Translations under genes and position numbers: made by a program
Notes under the pieces: generated by a model
What the model saw: the letters and a program-made list of their open reading frames with translations, nothing else
The model's database searches: none
Told to the model about the DNA's origin: nothing
Assembly: GCA_021018815.1 (NCBI GenBank)
Contig: JAITYX010000058.1
Location: 1,815,001-1,879,000, forward strand
From: Talinum fruticosum
Taxonomy: Eukaryota; Streptophyta; Magnoliopsida; Caryophyllales; Talinaceae
Length of the DNA stretch: 64,000 bases
Direction: 5' to 3'
In this document: positions 1 through 10,645 of the stretch, one piece after another
How the letters are laid out: every line of letters begins with the position of its first letter
Position numbering within the stretch: position 1 is the stretch's first letter

Positions 1-375
1 GAGATGCTTGAGCTCCTCCAAGAGAGGTGATCAAAGGCCACTCAGGACCCAAACAACTCAAACACGTCCGAAGAGTCCTCGAGCCCTACCAAGTCTCCTT
101 CTAGAGAGGCAGCAGAAGAAGAAGAGGAACCTGCGGCTGAAGCAGCTTTTTCGAGGAGAAGGAGGAAGAGAACGAAGAGGAGACGGAGGAAGGAGAGAAG
201 AAGGAAGAAGCCGAGGGACAACGTGATGATGTTCCTCAACCGGAACCGATAAGCTCGGACAGTAATCCGAGTGAGTCGGAAGACCCTGCGGATGTTGGAC
301 AGTCCGCAGCAGCCAAGCTCGAAGAAGCACCCCCTCTACAACGTTCCAAGAGGATAAGCCTCCGGACGACCTAAT
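1..375 (+). pseudogene. env-like post-pol ORF, C-terminal remnant (SIRE-like element)
   Basis: This stretch aligns with 54232-54590 of the second copia copy, starting from the shared GAGATGCTTGAGCTCCT. It encodes a low-complexity tail rich in Glu, Ser and Arg in the homologous frame. That frame is shifted here, and the longest open frame (8-226) is not the frame open in copy 2. It is the 3' end of the extra ORF that SIRE-lineage elements carry after pol. Function is unknown; the family label env-like is historical. Confidence 0.6.
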
Positions 376-953
376 TTTGGCTCGGCCACTTCCAGTCTGC
401 CGCCGCCCGCATCATCAACATTATCACAAGCATACCAGGGCAGGGCGCACTCGCATGCTCATCCGCCTTAACTCAAATCGCCCCAAATCCACCATCCTAA
501 TTTCTTTTTTTTATTTTTTTGTCCGGACATCAATTGTATCGGCTTGATACATTCTTCCCTATTTTTTTTTTTTTGCTGAAAGGCAAGGCGGAGAATATCG
601 GAAAAATTGTTGTCTTGTTTAGGGGAGTTTTCTCACCCTCTTTTTTGTGTATTTTCCTTGTTTTCTATATATATATGAATGAAGTGTTATTTTCGAGCAT
701 ACTGATTTCCGAGTTCACTCTTTCCGAGTTTGAATTCCTTATTATTTAGTTTTGCTCGATATATCAGCTCGTTTTTTTTTCCTCTATTTCGCTCCGATAT
801 AATTGCTCATATATGAGTGCTCTGTAGAAATATACTAAGTACGAATCACTTCACACATTACTCTATATTATGAGATATTCTACTCAAGTAAGAATAAAAA
901 CTCATGATTATTTTACTAACAAAGTTTCTATATAAGTATGGATGCCTTTCATT

Positions 954-966
954 AAAAGGGGGAGAT
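954..966 (+). other. polypurine tract (plus-strand primer site) of copia copy 1
   Basis: AAAAGGGGGAGAT lies immediately before the LTR start TGAAG, the normal place for the polypurine tract that primes plus-strand DNA synthesis. The same tract lies before the LTR of copy 2. Confidence 0.8.
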
Positions 967-2456
967 TGAAGACTCGGACTCTAAATCTATATCATTCCGA
1001 GTATTAGATAAAGACTCGAGTACAAATCTCATCCCTCCTAAGTTTTGATTACAAGTCATTCCGAGTACCATAGAAACTCCTGTTTAAGTTTTCATTTGAT
1101 TCTAATTGAATCGGAACACACGTTCTTATCTATCTTCTCACATTGATGTTTCGAGTCACTCGGACACCACTCAGATTTATCGCATGTTCAAATAATCTCT
1201 CTAACACTTCTTATCCGAGTTCGACTGCATATTCCGAACTAAAGTGAATTACAAGCATTAATTTATCTTTTTAAGTCAGTATGTTTGTTTGAGAATTATT
1301 TGTCCAGATCAAGTACGTATACTCTAATGTTTTCACTCTTACAACTTGATCCTTCTTAGGATCGACTCTAATGGAATTTGAGTATAATGAATATTAGACT
1401 TTGAAAATTCCACTCTTCTAGGCCAGAGATAATTATGCACTTAATTATCCTAACTAAATTATTATTTGTGCCTAATCTTGGACCAAAGTATTTTATACTT
1501 TGAGAACCAAAATTATTTACTTTTGTAGGTTATCCAAACGAGGTCATCTTATTTTTGAATTACAAAAGTAACCGGCTTCAAGTCTGTCAATCACCAAGCA
1601 GACAAGGCTTTTCTACTTATAAACAAGGCTCGAGACACTATGTCGGGGTTGTTTGTTTCCAAAACTGGAAAACTTCAACGCTAAGCTCAACAAGTGGTTT
1701 CAACCCTACTTTTCGGACAACACCAATTGATTGGGGCACCCTTAGGAGTCAAGAGTCATTGCACAACGTTCACATCTCAACGGATCTTTTCGAGCGACTC
1801 GAAAAACCTTTACAACGGTCACAAAGGACTTCGTTCGTAAATTAGTCACAACGGCTAATCCGCTTGGTCATCTATAAATAGAAGCCACCTCTCAAGACTT
1901 GAAGATTGCTGGAATTATTATTGAAACACATTACTTAAGCAAAATTCATTGTATTCATACTCAATCTTCTATTTACAACTCCCACCTTGTAATTCATACT
2001 TTCGGAATTGTAAAGTCTTGTAATTAGTTACATACTCTTCTTACTTTCTGAGTAAGGTCCCTTGACTGAGCTGTAAGGGTTAACTCAGCTCAGTTGTCCC
2101 TAGTTGTAAAGGTTACGTCGGTTAGGAAGTACTATATCAAATAAGAGAATTTATAAGTGTAGGAAAACTCTGTAAGGAATTGTTTAAGGGAGCAATTCTG
2201 GCTGAGTCGAGTCTACTATATTTTGCGGATTCAAAATAGTGGATTTGAATTGTTGCTTGGACTAGCACTTTCCGTGGTTTTCTGCCCCATGAAGGTTTCC
2301 ACATATATCCGAGTTTACACTTTTCCGAGTCCAATCTAGACTCGGATTGTCTTGAGTACTCTTTTCAAGCTTAAATCTTCCAAGTTTGTTAAAATTTCCT
2401 CATCACCCTATTCACCCCCTCTAGGGTGACTAAGACTCTCCAAGAGCAAACCTTCA
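967..2456 (+). repeat. 3' LTR of SIRE-like copia element, copy 1
   Basis: The LTR is 1490 bp, begins TGAAG and ends CTTCA, a 5-bp inverted terminal pair. It follows a polypurine tract and aligns along its length with the LTR at 55240-56772. The end includes the phrase CACCCCCTCTAGGGTGAC, typical of the 3' end of SIRE/Maximus-type copia LTRs. A TATA box lies at 1873-1880. Confidence 0.85.
1873..1880 (+). promoter_or_regulatory. TATA box in copia LTR
   Basis: TATAAATA in the context CATCTATAAATAGAAGCC is conserved at the same place in the LTR at 55240-56772 (56192-56199). It is the likely core promoter of the element's genomic RNA. Confidence 0.7.
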
Positions 2457-3739
2457 TAAATCAAATTCTTTTTTTTTCTTCTTTTTAGTTCGGACATCAC
2501 ATTATCTCCCCTTTCAAAGGAGTTTCGTCTCCGAAACTCACGTACCTAACGTAACAAGATTATGATACTTTTTATCGCATCTTGTGCTCTAACTCCCGTG
2601 TTGCTTCCGCAACTTTGTGATGCTTGTAATCTCACTTTAATGTTCTTGACTTCGTCCACGATTTCACCAATCAACTGGACTTTAGAAAATCATATTTTTC
2701 CGACTTCATGCTAACGAAAAGTGTTCTCGCATCATCATCCATAGAGTGCTTCATAAGGCGTCATCCTAATACTTTCATGATAGTTGTTGTTGTTGGCGAA
2801 GTCCACAAGTGGTATATTGCAATTCTAATTCCCTTTTAAACTCTAGCACGCACGCTTGTAGCAAATCTAATCTATAAGCACAATGTACGAAGTGATCTCC
2901 GATTTGAGTAAATTAGAAGATCGAATCCTCCCTCAAATTTGGGAGGTTTTGACTCCTAAAATTTTCACAACACATCTATAGCGTCTTGATGGAGTACATA
3001 ACGGGGAGGCATATGTCGGCAATTAAGTTATGTTTGTGAGTTAAAAGTCCAACGAGATCACGTGTTCTTAATCGTATATCAAGTGTGGCATCGTTCCCGT
3101 CTCTTATTGTATATACATCTAAAATGTTGGCTCTAAAGCCATCTTACACCATGATTATCAAGCCAAGCATGCATACACCAAGGACGTTTCAAAGAAATTA
3201 AAGTTAGTTAACTATTACTTCTAGTCTCACTATTTCCCAACCTCCTTGAACAAGTGTACGATTCCAATCATTAGTACTCAAGTGCTTATACAAGTATAAG
3301 AAATCTCGTATCCATGACACTACCAAAAATGAATATACAGGTCAGCTAATCCTTCTCGGATATATTACCATCCTTACGATATTCTCCCAAGTCGGCATGA
3401 CTATCTAAATTGCTTATCTCCGGGTCATCATCTAACCACTCAGTCTCCCATGAAACAAATCTCCTATATCAACATCATCAAGTTCATTATTAAGGATATC
3501 ATCCTCAGTCGCCTCTAGATCGCAACATAACTCATATTCATATTCGGCTTAATCGAGTACTCATCGGAGTCCTCCAACATGGGAACTTCATAACCAACAT
3601 CCTCTAGAAACTCTTGCTATTAGCTCAATATCAATATAATTTCTAAGCACCTCAAAGTCCAAGTTTCATTCATAGTTTACATTCGATTGAGTAATTCAGT
3701 GTGTTTCCCAAACTACAACCAATATCGTCAATAGGGCTT

Positions 3740-4370
3740 CAAATCACACATTAACACCGCACAATTACCACCACAATAACCTAGGGTTCCAAAACTATTT
3801 TGAACCTCTATACTCTAAATTCACGCTCCCTTCCTATACTCCAAACATAACTTTCTCATCAAACTCAATTCAATTGCAAGCAAAACAAACTTGAGAATCA
3901 CAAGGAGTTTAATTCTCCTCAGCCATAATAACCACAAACCATAAAACCACACATTATCGCAAATAATTATATTTTACCTCAAACTGTCTCAACTCATCAT
4001 AAACTAGCATGTTCGATCCAAACTCATGTATTAAATTTGCCTAACCTTTCAATTTGCAAATTTAGTTTACACGAGTCACAATAACCACAAACAATTACAA
4101 TTCAACCCAAAGAGTCACAACTCATCGCAACCGATAAATCAATTCAATTCTCACAATTTCATTTAACTACCCAATCGATGTACTACTTCCATTTTCTCAA
4201 TTCTTAGTCGCTCCAAGGTCAATTAAATCCATACTTTCACATAATCAAGCACTAACCAATTTAAACTAAATTTCAATCATTCGGGAATTGATTCACATAC
4301 TAACCATCACATATTAAATCAATCTACTAATTCTATTAATTCAAGAGTTGAATTACCAACTAATCTCAAA
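3740..4370 (-). repeat. LTR-derived segment inside the gypsy internal region
   Basis: This AT-rich stretch aligns with 59790-60420 inside the gypsy LTR at 58233-61332. Shared phrases include CTAGGGTTCCAAA versus TTAGGGTTCCAAA, CTATACTCTAAATTCA, CAGCCATAATAACCACAA and CTCCAAGGTCAATTA. LTR sequence is thus embedded between the primer site and the polypurine tract of this element, so the internal region is a rearranged or recombined derivative. No coding capacity is seen. Confidence 0.6.
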
Positions 4371-4690
4371 ATATCACAAGCTCTATAGATGCCAGAACTC
4401 AACTAGTTCAACATAAGTGATATAGCACCATCTAGGATTCCATATCCTATTCATAAGGCACCCAGCCAACTCCTGTCACCTCCAATCTCTCAAAAGTCGC
4501 ATAACTAACCACAAAGATAGTTCATTCCATCAAGCATGCTTAAACAGGAGATCGGTAAGTATCATAATCGAAATACTAGACTTAAATTTCAACATGAAAC
4601 TACAAAGACTCACATGTAATCACATAGCACATCACGAATTGTCCATAGAATCTAATGCACAAACATATTTTATGATTATGCAAAACTTAA

Positions 4691-4702
4691 GCTTTGATAC
4701 CA
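4691..4702 (-). other. primer binding site, initiator-Met tRNA type
   Basis: The minus strand reads TGGTATCAAAGC five bases inside the LTR end. This differs by one base from the usual plant iMet primer site TGGTATCAGAGC. It fixes the orientation of the element and the inner LTR boundary at 4708. Confidence 0.85.
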
Positions 4703-5502
4703 CTAAATGTAACGCCTCCGGCCCTTTGCTAGGGACGTCACGTCGACAGTAACCCTTTTCAAGGATCCTTAAGGCTAATCCAGGTAACAATTTGGAAAGT
4801 ATAATATGTTTTTCAAGCTATTGGAAGTCGAGAAAATAATTTTTTTTCAGAGATGCTATGAGTCTTAAGCCCATATGACTTCAACTAAACATTCAGGTTC
4901 ACACAACCCTACAATATAAATAAAGTAAATCACCAGCGAAGTCTTGTTGGAGGCCACCGAGGCCAAATTAGAGCATCTACAAATGGCAACATACATCTAG
5001 TTACAAACATGCCCGATTACCAAATAATTCTTACATGTCATATTCAAAATTACACACAATTAAACATACGTAATCAATGCATTAAAGTTCCGTGTACCTA
5101 AAAGAGCATCCAAACGGCCTCCAAAATGATAAAATTCTCCAGGAACCTTACTGTTGCTCTAGATCTAAAAAGATGAAAAAGTAGGGGAATGAGTAACCAC
5201 AGCTCAATAAGAGTCCTTCGCCTCCCAAAACTAAAATAGGTTTTCATGAATATATATATATATATATAAATATAATAGCAACCAATATTTAATAACCATA
5301 ATATTAGTAATTAAGTCATATCAAAAAGATAATCTCACCTTACTCCACATTTAGTCAAATGGGAAAACTGTAATGCATTAGAACTCAAGCGATCCACATT
5401 TTCTTCACAAATGTGACCAAAACAATTCCAAATTTGGAACTTAGTTTAATTTTTATCATCTTCAATTTCTTTGGGCAAGACTAGTACCCTGGTACTCGAA
5501 CC

Positions 5503-5950
5503 GACGCCTGTGAGCCAACGTAACGTACCACGGTACTCGGATTCGGAACCACTCACACGTGTGCACAAGTTTCCTATCCAGGAGGACTTGTAATCTAAGA
5601 GTGAAAGTCACTGCCCTTAGGCCGGAATAAGTCATCTTCCTAGATTTTCGTATTTTGACGCCTTTGAGCCAACCAAACGTACCATGGTATTGGAATTCGG
5701 AACCACTCACGCGTATATACAAGTTTATTACCCAGAAAGACTAATGATTTAGGAGTGAAAGTCGCTGCCCTTAGGCCGAAATAAGTCACCTTCCTAGACT
5801 TTGTATTTTGACTCTTGTGAGCTGACCTAACATACCATGGTACAGGAATTCAGAACCATTCACTCGTATACCCAGAAATAACTCATGATCTAGGAGTGAA
5901 AGTCGATACCCATGGGCCGAAATAAGTCACCTTCCTAGATTTTGTACCGA
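5503..5950. repeat. tandem repeat, three units of about 150 bp
   Basis: Units start near 5503, 5657 and 5810, each with a GACgCcTgTGAGCcaAC-like phrase. Each then has a GTACCAyGGTA core, a GGAATTCgGAACCACTCAC-like phrase and CCGAAATAAGTCACCTTCC near the end. Period is 153-154 bp and the third unit is slightly shorter. The repeat lies inside the gypsy LTR, and minor reading frames through it are incidental. Confidence 0.85.
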
Positions 5951-6126
5951 TAAAATGCTCAAACCTAATAAATCCATTTCTCAATTCACTTTATGGTTAT
6001 TATATCTCTTATTCCTCATATGTATGTTAATAAGAATGCTCAGTGAGGCGTGAGACCATACTTTAAAGGTTTAAACTTTCTTTCAACATAAGATGCAAAG
6101 CTTATAAGCATCCCGAGACAAGGCAC

Positions 6127-6385
6127 TTGGGTTGTGGGGGTCCAAAATTTGCTTTAGAGGTCACCACAGACCTCCCCACGACCAGTGGGGGTCAAAGATT
6201 TGTTTTAGAGGTCAACATGGGCCTTCCCACGGTCAGTGGGGACTTCTGGTGGCCACCGCGGGATACCCCACAGCCTGAGGGAGCACCTGTGGTGGGTGTT
6301 TTGGCTTATTTAGGTTGCTGCTGGCCACCACGGCCTGCCCCATAGGCTATGGGCGCACCTGTTGTGGGTGGTAGTGGCTGCCAAA
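6127..6385. repeat. G+C-rich degenerate direct and inverted repeats in LTR
   Basis: Two direct copies of a unit running from GGGGGTC...TTTAGAGGTCA to CCCCACG are followed by two copies of a unit with GGCCACC, GCCT and GGGAGCACCTG-type phrases. The patch is strongly G+C-rich in an AT-rich LTR. The open frame across it (6127-6345) is repeat-driven and not a gene. Confidence 0.6.
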
Positions 6386-6992
6386 CTTCATTTTATTATC
6401 TTCTATGCATTTTGTCTTTGTAGGATATCTATGAAATATTTGATTTATAAATTTTTCAGCATTATAAGTATCATATTAGCTCAATAAAACCCATTAAAAC
6501 GCACATGCAAAATAAACACTTCTCATACTAAGATTTGGACAAACTCGAACTAACATTTTCGATCACCGATCCACAAGAGCATTATACCAAGTATATTCAC
6601 TAACATATTTCAAACTCAAACCTCAACAAAACCATGATTTCATAAATATTTAAACATGGTTGGTACACTCTCATGTTCATATATGGATTTATAACAACAA
6701 AAGCAGAAGCTCAATCAAGTAGATGATCATGATCATATTTCTACTCCTTTTTCCTTTCTGACATCCTCCTCATTCCAAAAACACATGCATGCATCAATTT
6801 CTTGAAGTTTTAAGCATTCAAAGTTGGTCTACAAGCACACTTATAAAATTCATTTTGGTTGGAAAGTAATATACAATGGGGAGGAGAAGGAAACCCACGT
6901 TAATGAAGATGGTTAGAGCTAAGTTCTTGTTGGTTGTTGTATTCTTTAACCTTCCTTCTACCCCTTTCCCTTTGTTCTTGGCTCTACTCTTA

Positions 6993-8126
6993 TGTGGCGT
7001 TTGGTTGGATTTAATGCAATAGGAGTGTAATATAATCAATTATGTAATGTAATTTGTTATGCAATGTAATGATATAATAATTACATTATCATGTTTGGTT
7101 ATATAAAAAGTGTAATGTAATCACAATGGTAATGAATTATTTCAATGACAAAAATAATAATTAAATTATTGTAGTAGAGATAAATATTATCTAAAATATA
7201 AATTTCTAAATATAAATTTGAGCTACATATTTAGATTTGAGCTTTTTAAAATATTTTCTATCAAATAATCAAGTTTTATTTCTTTTGTGGCAAATATCAA
7301 TTATATTATTCCAATGGAAATAAATATCGTAATAGAGATAAATGTTATACACATGAAAACATTTTAAATTTGAAATCATATTTGAGATTTTTTTAATCTT
7401 TTGTATCATATTTCTTAATTTTAAATTTTTTGGGGGTAAAAAGATCAACTAGATTATTCTAGTGACGATAAATGTTTGTCCTAGTGAAGACAAATGTTAT
7501 CCAAATAACAAAATTTTAAATTTTAAATTTATATGTGAGCTTTTTTAATCTCTTCTATCATATAATTAAGTTTTGAATTTTTTTCATTGATAAAAAATAC
7601 CAACTGAAATTATTGTATTTATGATAAATATTTATTGAATTAAAGATAAATGTTAAGTAAAAAAATTTTGATCTAAAAATTTTAATGCAAGCTTCTTTTA
7701 TATTCTTAATTGAATAGCTAAATTTTGAATCCAAAATATTGAAATTGAATTTTTCTCTTAATGACCAACCGATTATATCATATATTAAGATAATAGAAGA
7801 AAGAAAATCAAGTTCCTTTTCAAATGAATGAAATTTTTGTTTGCCAAGGAGGAGAGAGAAAAATGATATGGCGAAAGAGAGGGAGAGGGAGAGGGAGAGG
7901 GAGAGGGAGAAAATTATTACAAGTGTATTAAAATTTGATCCCAATGATGGACGTAATTATGATTGTTTAATAAATGTCTAAGTAATTGTAATTGCATAGG
8001 TAGAGGTTAATGTGATTATAATGTAATTTTGATTGCATTACAAAGTTATAACCAAACATGGTAATGTAATGACCATTACCAATTTGATTACATTACCACT
8101 TTGATTACATCTAACCAAACTTGCCC
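6993..8126. mobile_element. Tourist/PIF-Harbinger-like MITE nested in the gypsy LTR
   Basis: The ends form a degenerate terminal inverted repeat: GGCGTTTGGTTGGATTTAAT on the left and, reversed, GGGCAAGTTTGGTTAGATGT on the right. TTA lies just outside each end (6990-6992 and 8127-8129), the PIF/Harbinger target size. Subterminal inverted copies of GTAATGTAAT follow. There is no transposase; the interior is A+T-rich with a (GGGAGA)n patch near 7880-7912. At 1134 bp it is long for a MITE, so it may be an internally deleted element. Confidence 0.7.
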
Positions 8127-8769
8127 TTAGTGAAGATCCTTAACAATGGAAGTTGAAGTTTGAAATGAATGAGATTGAAGAAGATGAAGTTTCCTTTATT
8201 CTCTCTCTGTATCTCTCTCTTATTTGGAGCTGTTGGATTTTACATGAGGAAATGAGCCAAAATTCAACATCACATTTGACTTATGTATCAGATTTGGAGA
8301 GGCTGCAATTATTATTTGGAGTATGGAGTAGATAGGTTGAGAGTGTCAGATTTGAGAAGGGGAGTGGTGTTGCAATGATGATTGGAGCATGGTGGTAGAG
8401 GTGGAGTGCAGCAATAGATAAAGATGGAAGGAGAAGCAATCAGATTTTTTGCCTAAATGTTGATGTTTTAGGATGAAAGGAATATGTTTTGCATGTTTAG
8501 ACATTAGGAAGATATCATGCTTTAAGATTTATTTAATCCAAGCAACTAGCAAACTAAATGAATATTTTCTAAGCTTACTCCTAATATTATTTCCAACTAA
8601 GTTAACCGTTAACTAACAAACTTGTAAATAAATACATATATATATATAAGGTAACTAGCACATTATATGAATTTTACGACCAATCTTTAAAATAAGTTAT
8701 TTAGTGAGTAAGTCACATATACAAATCAAATTCTTTTTTTTTTTCCTTCCTTTTAGTTCGGACGTCACA

Positions 8770-9484
8770 CATAATTAATAGTTAATAACAAATTGAGTGC
8801 CAATTGATTAATATGAATTTTATGAGTGGTATTTTTGACATTTTAGATAATTCAGGGATAATTTAATCTAAGTATTCGGCATGAGGGGGCTGGGGGAGGT
8901 TGAAGAGCTTCTAAATTTTCATGTTGTTCTTTTTTTTCCTTTATATTTTCCTGAGATTCAAAGATGAGGAAAAAGTCAATTCTCTAACTTTTTTATATTA
9001 AATTTTTTTCCAACAAAGCCTTATTTATTTCACCTCCTTGGAGTTTTTTTATTACTAATACATGTCATTTTTATCGGACATTCATTATTTGCTTTTTATT
9101 ATATGCATTTGAATTATGGTATAATAGTTATGTTAAATTTGGGCTCGTGAAACCTTTTTATGATTCTCTAATATTAATGAGGTGTTATCATTTGCATTGG
9201 AAGGCAAACAGCCTTGTATAACAACAATAGGCACGTTCACCCGTTTTCACTCATTTAGCATCCCTTTCACATACGGATGTGGTGGATGGATTCGGGTGGT
9301 GGATGCGGAGGGGGCACCATCCGATCCATTGTCATGCCTGTATTTAATACATAATCCATATCCTTCACACTTCACAGGATCCACCAGTCTATAACCAACA
9401 CCCAAACAAGTTGCAGATTGAATAATGGTTCAGAAAATCCCAAAATCCAAAAAATACAAGTAAACATTTTTTAAAAAAAAGATA
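8770..9484. other. intergenic region, no gene seen
   Basis: AT-rich sequence between the gypsy LTR and the first host gene. The part close to 9485 is presumably the 3' untranslated region of that minus-strand gene. A plus-strand frame at 9182-9394 has no recognisable domain and is not supported. Confidence 0.5.
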
Positions 9485-9958
9485 TCAGCAAAGCTCAGCT
9501 CTGCACCTTTTCCTGACAGAAAGGCAGCCTCTTTGATGGTCCCTATAGATCCTGATCTCAGAGCATTCTCGAAGATCATCGAGGCTTAAATACTGCTGCT
9601 TCACCATCCTTGAGAAGTTGCCTCCCGAGTCATGTATCCATATATAAGGCAAGCATGTCTCATCATAGTAGTAGGCATGCCTCCTCATGCCTTTGCCTAC
9701 ATTGTCATTATAATACACATCACTTGGACTAGCAGTCTGAGGCATGTAGGCCTTGTATATGGTCTTGCTTTTGAGCATCTTGGACGACCCCGGTTTCAAC
9801 GTGTGCACCTTCTTCAGTATCGATCCCAACCTTATTTGCAGCTCCACTGGCCTGTCACTGAAGTTCCACACCCGGGTTCCGAGCCTCGGGGCCGTCCCTG
9901 TGTGGTCTTGGCATGCATTCAGGCACCTTAGGAGAGAGAGAACCCCTAGTCCTGGCAT
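9485..9958 (-). CDS. plant-conserved protein of unknown function, 157 aa
   Basis: An uninterrupted minus-strand frame runs from ATG at 9958 to TGA at 9485. The N-terminus is short and hydrophobic (MPGLGVLSLLRC), followed by TAPRLGTRVWNFSDRPVELQ, a basic stretch GSILKKVHTLKPGSS around residues 45-59, a central YYYDETCLPYIWIHDS block, MVKQQYLSLDDLRECSEIR and a basic Cys-rich tail. This reads like an evolved protein rather than a chance frame: it is far richer in aromatic and charged blocks than the other-strand frames, which are its shadows. I recall similar small single-exon plant proteins with no assigned function, so no role is given. The start is the first ATG in frame; upstream sequence is CT-rich, like a plant leader. 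It is cleanly separated from the next gene, which has the same orientation. No signal peptide or catalytic motif is clear. Confidence 0.8.
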   Translation of the reverse strand: MPGLGVLSLLRCLNACQDHTGTAPRLGTRVWNFSDRPVELQIRLGSILKKVHTLKPGSSKMLKSKTIYKAYMPQTASPSDVYYNDNVGKGMRRHAYYYDETCLPYIWIHDSGGNFSRMVKQQYLSLDDLRECSEIRIYRDHQRGCLSVRKRCRAELC

Positions 9959-10645
9959 TAGTTTTTGGCAATAGTGTTTGAGGTAATGGGAAGATAAGGG
10001 TTGACGACACTTGGTTGGCTTGAAACTTTTTCTTTAATTTCCTTCTGTTTTGGAGTGAGGTGCGAAGAGACAAAGGGAAAGAGAACTAAAGGTGGCCGCT
10101 ACTGATACAAATGGTTATTATGGAAGTTTGGCACCACCTTTCAATTACTTTGTTGTTGGCCCTCTTTTCTTTTCCATCTTTTGTCTTGCTCAAGTTTCAA
10201 CTTTCAAATAAAGATCTACTTTAGTTAATTCTTGACAGTAGATAGATGGAAAAAATCATTTGAATATACCATACGGTCGGTATCTGACTTGGTGGGCCAA
10301 AGCTTCATCTTGAATATTATCACTCTTTTACTCATTCCTCAATACTTCAAATGTTGGCCCATTTGCTTGTGTTAGACAATTTGTATAACTAATTGCTTAC
10401 AGAGCAATTATATGAAATAAAATTTGAATAACATACAGCAGGGCCATCTGATCTCTCATGAGTTTAATTTCATTTGGTTTACGTTTCACCGGATAAGTAG
10501 TTCACATTTAGAAACAAATGATACAACTAACTATACAGAATTTGGGGGGGCGGGGAGCAAGAGTGCATAATTTTTGCACATAAATGAGTGGCATTATCCA
10601 TGGCTGTCTTACAGATATACAGTGATCTTTTACAATAATTAGGTT
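9959..10645. other. intergenic region between the two host genes
   Basis: This holds the presumed promoter and CT-rich leader of the 9485-9958 gene (proximal part) and the 3' untranslated region of the VTT gene (distal part). The longest frame here (9855-10073, minus) runs out of the first gene in another frame and shows no domain. Confidence 0.45.

Larger units (their letters stand above)
1..2456 (+). mobile_element. SIRE-like Ty1/copia element, 3' end only (copy 1)
   Basis: The first 2.4 kb match, in the same order and orientation, the 3' end of the larger copia element at 46.8-56.8 kb. The shared order is the end of the env-like frame, an untranslated stretch rich in T and containing the phrase TTGTCTTGTTTAGGGGAG, a polypurine tract and a 1.5-kb LTR. 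Everything 5' of the env-like tail lies outside the window. Copies 1 and 2 share long stretches but differ by many substitutions and indels, so they are separate old insertions of one family. From 376 to 953 there is only this 3' untranslated spacer. Confidence 0.85.
2457..8769 (-). mobile_element. Ty3/gypsy (Del/Tekay-like) element, decayed, minus strand
   Basis: Read on the minus strand, a long LTR (8769 to 4708) is followed by an iMet-type primer site (4702-4691), a 2.2-kb internal region (4707-2502), a polypurine tract AAAGGGGAGATAA and the first 45 bp of the 3' LTR (2501-2457). The rest of that LTR is missing, replaced by the copia LTR. Both LTR starts read TGTGA(C/T)GTCCGAAC. The internal region is far too short for gag-pol; only the last codons before the polypurine tract resemble the end of a gypsy polyprotein. 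LTR length and primer type suggest the Del/Tekay chromovirus group (inference). Confidence 0.75.
4708..8769 (-). repeat. 5' LTR of minus-strand gypsy element (4.06 kb, contains a MITE)
   Basis: On the minus strand the LTR runs from TGTGACGTCCGAAC at 8769 to GGAGGCGTTACA at 4708, next to the primer site. Subtracting the nested 1.13-kb MITE leaves about 2.9 kb, close to the 2.8- and 3.1-kb LTRs elsewhere in the window. It also holds three tandem 150-bp repeats (5503-5950) and a G-rich repeat patch (6127-6385). Confidence 0.75.

Noticed and set aside
3610..3632. TATTAGCTCAATATC, like the D arm of the tRNA-like family
   Set aside because: No T arm or pairing acceptor follows within 80 bp; chance match.
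7858..7944. Ser-Leu repeat at the start of a 128-aa minus-strand frame, like a signal peptide
   Set aside because: It is encoded by a (GGGAGA)n tract inside a MITE.
9632..9974. Plus-strand frames of 73-99 aa
   Set aside because: Shadows of the minus-strand 157-aa gene.
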